Below are positions 1 to 5,838 of a DNA stretch of 7,037 bases, one piece after another. Made by a program: the position numbers and the translations under genes. The first letter of the stretch is position 1. Each line of letters opens with the position of its first letter. Origin of the DNA: Lachnospiraceae bacterium (GTDB lineage Bacteria; Bacillota_A; Clostridia; Lachnospirales; Lachnospiraceae); contig JAETQR010000092.1 in the NCBI GenBank assembly GCA_021770615.1, forward strand, positions 1 through 7,037, written 5' to 3'. The notes under the pieces are model-generated. The model saw only the letters and a list, made by a program, of their open reading frames with translations, searched no databases and was not told where the DNA came from.

Positions 1-169
1 TACACCTGTTTTAAAGAAATATGAGAAAATGATGAAATAATCGCTGAATTTATTCAAAACACAGCAAAAAGGAAGCTGCCACTTCACGATTTTTCAATCG
101 CTAATGCGACAGCCCCATCTCAAATAAAGTCATAAATTTTACAGAAGATCTCTTATGCTCCGTCAAAAG

Positions 170-202
170 TTAAAGACTTGTTAAGAATTTCTATGATATG
201 AT
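170..202 (+). promoter_or_regulatory. Promoter of the ABC transporter operon with tandem regulator half-sites
   Basis: Two 11-bp units follow each other at 170-180 and 181-191, beginning TTAAAG and TTAAGA. Written as half-sites they read GTTAAA-N5-GTTAAG (169-185). A -10-like TATGAT follows directly at 192-197, with a second TATGAT at 197-202. With TTAAAG (170-175) as a poor -35, the spacer to the first TATGAT is 16 bp. A weak -35 overlapped by direct repeats one helical turn apart is typical of promoters activated by OmpR/PhoB-family regulators; streptococcal CiaR uses a very similar TTTAAG-N5-TTTAAG site. A related repeat precedes the response regulator gene at 3391, so the neighbouring regulator is the natural candidate. 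The repeat is seen; the binding protein is inferred. Confidence 0.6.
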
Positions 203-243
203 CAGAACATAGAAAAACCATTATGCGAAATGAGGTATACACT

Positions 244-2598
244 ATGTTCTGGAGGATATTGAAAAAAGACCTGAAACGCAAAAAGACCATGAACATCATT
301 CTGTTGCTGTTTGTCATTTTGTGCTCAATGTTTGCAGCGGCGGCGGTGAATAACATTATAGCCGTAACGGGAGGTATTGAGCATTATTTTGATGTGGCGA
401 ATGTCCCCGATGTCACCGTGCTGACCATGGGAGAAAACGACGCCGGGGAAAGGATTGGAGAGCTTGCCTGCGTCAAGGAGATAAAGACCGAGCATTGGCT
501 GGATGTATTCAGCTCAAAGAGTTTCAAATATAACGGCAGGAAACTTGATAATTTTACGAACGCCGCCTGTTTGATTTCCGACAGTGAAATGGCTGTCAAT
601 TATTTTGACGAGAACAATAACATCATAGAAAGCGTTGACAAGGGCTGTTTTTATGCCACCACTAATTTTTTACAGGACATTGATATAAAAGAGGGCGACG
701 AGGTGGAGCTTGATGTCGGTGACAGTCATCTCACACTGAGATTTATGGGGCGGTTCAAGGGTGCGCTGTTCGATTCGGGAAAAATTCATGCCCCGTATCT
801 TATCATAAACTCTGCCGACTATGACTATCTTGACAAAGACGAAGCCACTCATATCCTGAATTACAGTCAGCAGTATATAAATACATCCGATGTTGATGAA
901 ATAAAGGAATTTGCAAAGAACTATGACCGTGTTTTTGTCAGCACACGGGAAGAAAACAAGAGTATTTATCTCTATGATATGCTTTTGGCTTATGTCTTAA
1001 TGATAATCAGCATCGTACTGATGTTTACAGCCTTTGTGGTGCTGCGTTTCACGATAGGCTTTACGATCAGCGAGGAGTTTCGTGAGATCGGTGTGATGAA
1101 AGCAGTCGGTATCGACAACGGCAGTATAAGAAGCCTGTATATCGTCAAGTATCTTGCCATTGCCGTGGCCGGTACACTGATCGGATATTTCTGTTCTGTC
1201 CCTCTCGGAGATATGATGATGAAAGCGGTATCGGAAAATATGGTTCTCGGTAGCGAGAGCGGTACTCTTATGGGGATTTTAAGCTCTGGGTTGGTAGTTA
1301 TCATTATCCTGCTGTTTTGCTATCGCTGCACACGCAGAGTAAACAAACTTTCGCCGATTGACGCAGTAAGAAACGGGCAGACGGGCGAGCGTTTCCGAAA
1401 AAGGAGCCTTTTGCACTTAGGGCGGGTGGAGCTTCCCCAGGCCGCATTTCTCTCGGTCAATGATGTGCTGAGTTCACCAAAGCAGTTTTCTATCATGATA
1501 GTTGTGTTCACGCTCTGTATACTGCTGATGACGATTATGTCAAATTTTGCATTAACACTTAAAAGCGAAAAGATACTACGCTTCTTCGATGTACCCTCAA
1601 GTGAAGCACATATTATGGACGCCGAAATAATGGCAGAGAACATGGTAGATCAGAGTACGTATAGCAAGATCATTGCAGATACCGAAAAGCTCCTTGCCGA
1701 TAACGGAATGTCCGGTAAATGCACAATGACGATAGGCGCACAGTTTGAAACATCACACGAAGACAAAACAGCAAAGATTAATTTCCGCGTCATGAAAGGC
1801 GAAACAAACGATACTCTTTCTGTAGACAAAGGCAGCGCTCCACAGAAGACGGACGAGATCGCCGTAACGGTAAGTACCCTCGATAACCTGGGGGCAGAGA
1901 TCGGCGACAGGGTAACGGCAGTAATCAATGAGAAAGAGTATGAGTTTATTATCACGGGAACATTTTCTACGTTCGTCAACGCCGATAACGCCGCTTTTTT
2001 ATATAAAGATTTTGACCTCGGACATCTGGCGGCAAGCAATGTGATGGGTGTGCAGATACACTTTGACGGCAGTCCCGACAAGGATCGGATAAACCAAAAC
2101 ATTGAAAAGTTGGGAAGCCTGCTCGAAACCGACAAGGTGTATTCGAACTCGGACTTCATCAGTAATTTTACGGGAATGTCCGATACGCTGAATGCAATCA
2201 AACAGATGATGATGGTCATTACTGTGATCGTAACAGCATTGATCGTCATACTCATGGAGCGTTCGTTCATTTCAAAGGAAAAAAGCGAGATTGCATTGAT
2301 GAAGGCAGTGGGGATCGGGAACGGCAGTATCATCTTACAGCATGCGCTCAGATTTGTGATTGTATCGGTTATTGCCTGCATCGTTTCTTCGGCGGTGCTT
2401 ATGCCGATCAGCAACGTAATGATGAATTGGGTAGGTAATATGGTTGGCGATGTATCAGGTTTGAAATGCGATTTTGACCCACTGGAAATATTTGTGATCT
2501 GCCCGGCAATTCTCATCGGTGTGACTGTCATTGGCTCATTCCTGACAGCACTTTACACAAAAATGATCAAGGCTTCCGATACGGCAAGCATAGAATAA
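244..2598 (+). CDS. ABC transporter permease with two FtsX domains (8 predicted TM helices)
   Basis: Membrane subunit of a MacB/FtsX-superfamily (type VII) ABC system, predicted to work with the ATPase encoded just downstream. At 784 residues it reads as two FtsX-type halves. Predicted TM1 is about 17-39, TM2-4 about 246-270, 300-322 and 341-361, TM5 about 415-437, TM6-8 about 652-674, 702-724 and 748-770. Two large extracytoplasmic regions lie at about 40-245 and 438-651. The cytoplasmic coupling helix occurs once per half: ISEEFREIGVMKAVGI (275-290) and ISKEKSEIALMKAVGI (676-691). The ATG at 244 is chosen over the in-frame ATG at 223: TGAGGT at 231-236 lies 8 nt before it, whereas 223 has no ribosome binding site. 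Two big external domains and 8 helices differ from BceB (10 helices, one external domain). Such systems generally handle envelope-active peptides or lipoproteins, or transmit force across the membrane; the substrate here is unknown. Confidence 0.93.
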   Translation: MFWRILKKDLKRKKTMNIILLLFVILCSMFAAAAVNNIIAVTGGIEHYFDVANVPDVTVLTMGENDAGERIGELACVKEIKTEHWLDVFSSKSFKYNGRKLDNFTNAACLISDSEMAVNYFDENNNIIESVDKGCFYATTNFLQDIDIKEGDEVELDVGDSHLTLRFMGRFKGALFDSGKIHAPYLIINSADYDYLDKDEATHILNYSQQYINTSDVDEIKEFAKNYDRVFVSTREENKSIYLYDMLLAYVLMIISIVLMFTAFVVLRFTIGFTISEEFREIGVMKAVGIDNGSIRSLYIVKYLAIAVAGTLIGYFCSVPLGDMMMKAVSENMVLGSESGTLMGILSSGLVVIIILLFCYRCTRRVNKLSPIDAVRNGQTGERFRKRSLLHLGRVELPQAAFLSVNDVLSSPKQFSIMIVVFTLCILLMTIMSNFALTLKSEKILRFFDVPSSEAHIMDAEIMAENMVDQSTYSKIIADTEKLLADNGMSGKCTMTIGAQFETSHEDKTAKINFRVMKGETNDTLSVDKGSAPQKTDEIAVTVSTLDNLGAEIGDRVTAVINEKEYEFIITGTFSTFVNADNAAFLYKDFDLGHLAASNVMGVQIHFDGSPDKDRINQNIEKLGSLLETDKVYSNSDFISNFTGMSDTLNAIKQMMMVITVIVTALIVILMERSFISKEKSEIALMKAVGIGNGSIILQHALRFVIVSVIACIVSSAVLMPISNVMMNWVGNMVGDVSGLKCDFDPLEIFVICPAILIGVTVIGSFLTALYTKMIKASDTASIE

Positions 2599-2614
2599 GT
2601 AGGAGGACAACATA

Positions 2615-3388
2615 ATGAATCATATGGTTTTACAGACAAAGGGACTTTGCAAAACATATATCGTGAACAAGCGCCAGAACAATGTGCTGAAAAACATCGA
2701 CATGACGATTAGCGATGGCGAAATGGTAGCGGTCATGGGACCCTCCGGCTCGGGCAAAAGCACGCTGCTCTACTGCGTTTCGGGAATGGACAAAGTGACC
2801 GCGGGCGAGGTGTTCTTTAACGGCAGGGAAATTGCGGAACTTGGTGATAAGGAGCTTGCAAGGCTCAGACTCGATGAAATGGGATTTATTTTCCAGCAGA
2901 TGTACATGATGAAAAATCTTTCGGTGCTTGATAATATCATTTTTCCTGCGGTAAAATCGAAAAAGAATAGGTCAAGCCGCAGGCAGACCGAGGAGCGCGG
3001 CAGAGCGCTCATGCACAGGCTGGGCATTGACGATGTGTGCGGCAACGACATCAACGAGGTGTCGGGCGGACAGCTTCAGAGGGCTTGTATCTGCCGCAGT
3101 ATGATAAACAATCCCAAGATGATCTTTGCTGATGAGCCGACAGGCGCCCTCAATCGTGCAAGCTCTGATGAGGTCATGAACGAGCTGCTCTCCCTCAACC
3201 GTGATGGTACGACGATCATGTGCGTGACCCATGATCCAAGGGTTGCCGCCAAGTGCAGCAGGGTGCTTTACATTGTGGATGGCGGTATCGTCGGTGAAAA
3301 GGAAATGGGACATTTTGACGGCGGGGACAAGGAGCTTCGCGACCGTGAAAGAGAGCTGAATAACTGGCTGATGGAACAGGGCTGGTAA
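2615..3388 (+). CDS. ABC transporter ATP-binding protein (MacB/LolD-type)
   Basis: Cytoplasmic ATPase expected to dimerise under the FtsX-type permease encoded 16 nt upstream. In its 257 residues the motifs appear in order: Walker A GPSGSGKST at 42-50, Q-loop FIFQQ at 91-95, ABC signature VSGGQLQRA at 149-157, Walker B MIFADEPTGAL at 169-179 with catalytic Glu174, and the switch histidine His206 in VTHDP. The motif set and about 250-residue length match the MacB/LolD/FtsE branch that pairs with FtsX permeases. AGGAGG at 2601-2606, 8 nt before the ATG, gives strong translation. The last 30 or so residues (GGDKELRDRERELNN and following) form a charged tail beyond the nucleotide-binding fold. 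No terminator is visible after the stop, and the next promoter begins 3 nt later, so read-through into the two-component genes is possible. Confidence 0.96.
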   Translation: MNHMVLQTKGLCKTYIVNKRQNNVLKNIDMTISDGEMVAVMGPSGSGKSTLLYCVSGMDKVTAGEVFFNGREIAELGDKELARLRLDEMGFIFQQMYMMKNLSVLDNIIFPAVKSKKNRSSRRQTEERGRALMHRLGIDDVCGNDINEVSGGQLQRACICRSMINNPKMIFADEPTGALNRASSDEVMNELLSLNRDGTTIMCVTHDPRVAAKCSRVLYIVDGGIVGEKEMGHFDGGDKELRDRERELNNWLMEQGW

Positions 3389-3390
3389 TA

Positions 3391-3420
3391 TTAGCAGAAT
3401 CTTAGCAGATATGGTACAAT
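3391..3420 (+). promoter_or_regulatory. Promoter of the two-component operon with near-perfect tandem repeat
   Basis: TTAGCAGAATC (3391-3401) is followed at once by TTAGCAGATAT (3402-3412): eight identical leading bases at an 11-bp period. A -10 box TACAAT sits at 3415-3420. Taking TTAGCA (3391-3396) as a degenerate -35, the spacer is 18 bp. As half-sites it reads ATTAGC-N5-CTTAGC, matching the layout GTTAAA-N5-GTTAAG at the transporter promoter (shared TTA-R core, same spacing). The position in front of the regulator's own gene implies autoregulation. Repeat and -10 are seen; identity of the binder is inferred. Confidence 0.68.
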
Positions 3421-3462
3421 ACTTGTAGAAAGTGATACTGGTATTTGTCTTGCGAATTTGTG

Positions 3463-3484
3463 CCTGCGGCTCAAATGTCGCAGG
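3463..3484 (+). repeat. Leader hairpin upstream of the response regulator
   Basis: CCTGCG (3463-3468) and CGCAGG (3479-3484) form a perfect 6-bp stem with a 10-nt loop. It lies in the roughly 80-nt untranslated leader between the -10 box (3415-3420) and the start codon (3510), just upstream of the probable ribosome binding site GAAAGG (3491-3496). No T-run follows, so it is not a terminator. It could affect RNA stability or translation; this is inference. Confidence 0.4.
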
Positions 3485-3509
3485 TTGTAAGAAAGGCATG
3501 GTTATTTTT

Positions 3510-4172
3510 ATGACTGATATTCTGATAGTAGAAGATGATAAGGAACTAGCCGGTTTGCTGACTGACTTCCTGCGTGACGAGGGCTATACTGTGTCAAGCG
3601 TGGACAACGGAGAGCGTGCCGTACAGCTCTTTGAACAATATGGCGCAAGGCTTTTGGTGCTAGACATCAATCTCCCCGATATGAATGGCTTTGCGATCTG
3701 CTCCAAGCTGCGGGAAAATGCGGATACTCCTATACTGATCGTAAGTTCAAGGACAGGCAAGGAGGATAAGCTGAACGGTTTTAACCTCGGTGCTGATGAT
3801 TATATAGAAAAACCCTATGACATTGATATTCTTATCGCTAAGATTAAGGGGATATTCAAACGGCGGTATCAGCGTGATACATTGTCGGCAGACGGTGTGA
3901 CACTCAATCTTGTAGATAAAACAGCAGTCATCGACGGAAAGTCCGTAGAACTGCCTGCAAAGGAATTTGACCTGTTGGCGCTTCTGATCGAGAATCAGGG
4001 CAAAGCTCTGAAAAAGGAGTACCTGTTTGGCACTGTCTGGGGCAGCGACAGCGATTCGGAGCTGCAAACGCTCCATGTGCATATCAACCGCCTTCGCCAG
4101 AAACTCGGTGATGATTCTAAGAATGCAAAGCGTTTGCTTACTGTCTGGGGTGTGGGGTATAAGTTTGTATGA
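3510..4172 (+). CDS. OmpR/PhoB-family DNA-binding response regulator
   Basis: Two-domain transcription regulator of 220 residues, the usual size for this family. Receiver domain about 1-118: acidic pocket VEDD at 7-10, phosphoacceptor Asp52 in LLVLDINLPDMNG, Ser79 switch residue, and Lys101 in EKPYD. Winged-helix domain about 125-220 with PAKEFDLLALL (149-159), a recognition helix near TLHVHINRLRQKLG (187-200) and the C-terminal wing TVWGVGYKF. The reading frame is open back to an ATG at 3432, but that start would lie only about 5 nt after the expected transcription start and add a non-family extension. The ATG at 3510 gives the classical MTDILIVEDD start. Its GAAAGG ribosome binding site is 13 nt away, a long spacing. 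It overlaps the kinase gene by ATGA, so the two are coupled partners. Likely targets are its own promoter and that of the transporter. Confidence 0.95.
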   Translation: MTDILIVEDDKELAGLLTDFLRDEGYTVSSVDNGERAVQLFEQYGARLLVLDINLPDMNGFAICSKLRENADTPILIVSSRTGKEDKLNGFNLGADDYIEKPYDIDILIAKIKGIFKRRYQRDTLSADGVTLNLVDKTAVIDGKSVELPAKEFDLLALLIENQGKALKKEYLFGTVWGSDSDSELQTLHVHINRLRQKLGDDSKNAKRLLTVWGVGYKFV

Positions 4173-5386
4173 AGGCTTTTAGAAGACTGTGTATTGTAGT
4201 GATAACTGTATTTCTTTTGTTGATGGCGGTATTGAATTTATTTCTTGTGGGAGTGAAAGACAGAAATGAAGGCATTTATCGTGTTGAAGCCAAGCGGCTT
4301 GCAGATGAGATAGCGGAAACAGGAGAGTTTGACCTTGAAAAATATCCCCACATTACGGGGGTGTCGGGGGCTGATGATGGCGAACTGTACATCTCCGATG
4401 AGCATTATCTGATCATAGAAGCAGGCGGTATGCTGTATCGTGTGGAGTATACTGTCGGGAACGGACAGCACAGCGTTGTAGCAATAAACTGTGTATTTGG
4501 TGCGTTGTTCCTGCTGACAGCCTCTCTTTTGTATTATATCCGGGGGCATATCATTGTGCCATTTGGCAGGCTGAACGATGTTCCGCAGGAGCTTGCAAGG
4601 GGCAATCTTTCTATCCCGATACCAGAGGAAAAAAGCCGATTCTTCGGAAAATTCACATGGGGTGTGAATCTCCTGCGTGAGAGTATCGAGGACAGCCGCA
4701 AAAAAGAAATCACGATGCAGAGGGACAAAAAACTCTTGCTTCTCTCTCTTTCCCATGACATCAAAACGCCCTTGTCGGCAATCAAGCTGAATGCAAGGGC
4801 ACTTGCCAGGGGATTATACAAGGACGAGGAAAAACGACGTGCTGCTGCTGAGAGTATCAATACCCGTGCAGATGAGATAGAGCGTTTTGTCAGTGAGATC
4901 ACAAAAGCGGCAAGCGAGGACTTTATGAGCTTTGAGGTCACACAGGGAGAGACTTTTTTAAGCGTTATCATCACAAGGATAGAGGAGAGATATGCTCCCC
5001 AGCTTGCCATGTCGGGAACGGAGCTTGCGATTCAGAAATATGATGACTGCATTCTTTCCTGTGACCCCGACCGTCTTGCAGAGTGCCTGCAAAATCTGAT
5101 CGAAAATGCAATCAAATATGGTGATGGCAGACGAATTGAGATTAGCTTTGATAAAATGGACGGCTGTGAGCTTATCACGGTATCAAATACAGGCTGTACG
5201 CTTGAACCGAAAGAACTGCCGCAGATATTTGAGAGCTTTCATCGTGGGAATAATGCGGATAGGGTGCAGGGCAACGGGCTTGGACTTTTCATATGCCGCA
5301 GGCTGATGGGGCTTATGAACGGAGAGGTATATGCTTATATTCGTGATAAGTGCTTTTATATAACGCTTGTTGTGAAAATGGCGTAA
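4169..5386 (+). CDS. Sensor histidine kinase with short acidic extracytoplasmic loop
   Basis: Membrane sensor kinase of 405 residues, partner of the regulator whose stop codon it overlaps (ATGA at 4169-4172). TM1 about 7-28, extracytoplasmic loop about 29-102, TM2 about 103-124, HAMP-like linker about 125-178. Dimerisation/phosphoacceptor helix carries SLSHDIKTPL (193-202) with His196. The ATPase domain shows the N-box LIENAIKYG with Asn313, a G1 region reading VSNTG (338-342) where an Asp is more usual, an F-box region IFESFHRG (353-360), and the G2 box GNGLGL (368-373). All parts needed for autophosphorylation are present. The loop of about 74 residues rules out the BceS-type kinase, which has almost no external loop. 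Between residues 31 and 102 I count 16 Asp/Glu against 6 Lys/Arg, suiting a cationic ligand or metal; that is inference. No terminator is visible after the stop. Confidence 0.95.
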   Translation: MKAFRRLCIVVITVFLLLMAVLNLFLVGVKDRNEGIYRVEAKRLADEIAETGEFDLEKYPHITGVSGADDGELYISDEHYLIIEAGGMLYRVEYTVGNGQHSVVAINCVFGALFLLTASLLYYIRGHIIVPFGRLNDVPQELARGNLSIPIPEEKSRFFGKFTWGVNLLRESIEDSRKKEITMQRDKKLLLLSLSHDIKTPLSAIKLNARALARGLYKDEEKRRAAAESINTRADEIERFVSEITKAASEDFMSFEVTQGETFLSVIITRIEERYAPQLAMSGTELAIQKYDDCILSCDPDRLAECLQNLIENAIKYGDGRRIEISFDKMDGCELITVSNTGCTLEPKELPQIFESFHRGNNADRVQGNGLGLFICRRLMGLMNGEVYAYIRDKCFYITLVVKMA

Positions 5387-5391
5387 AGTGA

Positions 5392-5571
5392 CAGCTGCTT
5401 GTCTGGGGGGGCGAAAACAAGGGAAAAGGATATATTGTTGATGAACGGCATAAACTTTATTATTACAGAGGATTAAAAGAGTTTGAGAATGAACGGGGAT
5501 ATTTGCTCGATACCTGTTTATCAGCACAGGATATGTACAGTGAATTACTGGAATACTTTACAGAAGAATAA
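5392..5571 (+). pseudogene. C-terminal remnant of a probable Fic-type protein
   Basis: The frame is open from the TGA at 5389-5391 to the TAA at 5569-5571 (59 codons) but has no usable start or ribosome binding site: the first Met is near the C-terminus. The reading includes VWGGENKGKGYIVDERHK, YYYRGLKEFENERGYLLDTC and LSAQDMYSELLEYF, which is well-formed protein. I recall similar endings (YYRGL..W/Y..ERG.L.DTCLSAQD....LLDYF) from Fic/DOC-family proteins of gut Clostridia and Bifidobacteria. The recollection is moderate and not checked by a search. The catalytic HPFxxGNGR motif would lie upstream and is absent, so the fragment is inactive. It begins only 5 nt after the kinase stop, implying that a deletion or recombination joined the two. 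A run of seven G (5405-5411) lies near its start. Confidence 0.55.
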
Positions 5572-5585
5572 GTTTGTGATTGACA

Positions 5586-5744
5586 ATGCATATTCCTTTG
5601 GATAATAGAACGAAAACAACAGGCGTCATACTAACGGAATATATGAAATGCCTGGATGTGTTCAGTAGGAACATTCAGTTTGTAGAGAGAATGCCAGAGG
5701 ACTTATTGGAGAAAACATTGGCATATGTTAAGGCGTTTTTCTGA
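5586..5744 (+). CDS. Unrecognised 52-residue ORF, possible fragment
   Basis: ATG at 5586 to TGA at 5742-5744, 52 residues. No Shine-Dalgarno sequence precedes the ATG, and a TTGACA at 5580-5585 abuts it, so a start here is doubtful. The C-terminal half (FVERMPEDLLEKTLAYVKAF, about 32-51) is a plausible amphipathic helix pair. It loosely recalls the LPEE.L..VLD.V tails of small antitoxin-like or HTH proteins; I do not recognise the family and assign no function. Sitting between a gene remnant and a separate promoter, it may itself be the end of a decayed gene. Alternatively it is a chance ORF. Confidence 0.3.
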   Translation: MHIPLDNRTKTTGVILTEYMKCLDVFSRNIQFVERMPEDLLEKTLAYVKAFF

Positions 5745-5777
5745 AAATATTTATCGTGCAATAAATGAAAAAACCGC

Positions 5778-5808
5778 TTGACTCTTACGGAGCGTTATAG
5801 CTTATGAT
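5778..5808 (+). promoter_or_regulatory. MerR-type promoter with 19-bp spacer and operator dyad
   Basis: TTGACT (-35, 5778-5783) and TATGAT (-10, 5803-5808) are near consensus but separated by 19 bp rather than 17. This is the hallmark of promoters that MerR-family proteins activate by untwisting the DNA. Within the spacer lies an imperfect dyad, CTCTTACG (5782-5789), GAG, CGTTATAG (5793-5800), with 6 of 8 positions complementary. The gene directly downstream encodes a MerR-family protein, so autoregulation is the natural reading. Confidence 0.82.
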
Positions 5809-5838
5809 AGTATTATCAGGAACAGGAGGACTGGCGTA

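Noticed and set aside
2..40. Open frame reading TPVLKKYEKMMK then stop at the left edge, possible end of an upstream gene
   Set aside because: Twelve codons are too few to separate a real gene end from chance.
75..113. Nested inverted repeats (CGATT/AATCG at 87-100 inside GCTG/CAGC) as a terminator
   Set aside because: The stem is short and interrupted and is not followed by a T-run; too weak to call.
223..243. Upstream in-frame ATG (223) extending the permease by seven residues
   Set aside because: No ribosome binding site precedes it, whereas TGAGGT at 231-236 is ideally spaced for the ATG at 244; the extension also contains that site.
1650..2531. Long minus-strand open frame (293 codons) opposite the permease
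   Set aside because: It is antisense to a clearly coding gene, has no ribosome binding site, and its composition is what the complement of a hydrophobic permease gives.
2972..3499. Minus-strand open frame of 175 codons across the ATPase end and the regulator promoter
   Set aside because: It is antisense to conserved ABC motifs and runs through the promoter with the tandem repeat; no family features in the translation.
3432..3509. Upstream in-frame ATG giving the response regulator a 26-residue extension
   Set aside because: It lies about 5 nt from the expected transcription start with no room for a ribosome binding site, and receiver domains start at the MTDILIVEDD position.
5106..5306. Plus-strand 66-codon frame inside the kinase gene
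   Set aside because: It overlaps the kinase N and G boxes in another frame and has no ribosome binding site.
5580..5606. TTGACA (5580-5585) and GATAAT (5601-5606) as a promoter
   Set aside because: The 15-bp spacer is short and it would start inside the small ORF with no obvious gene to serve.
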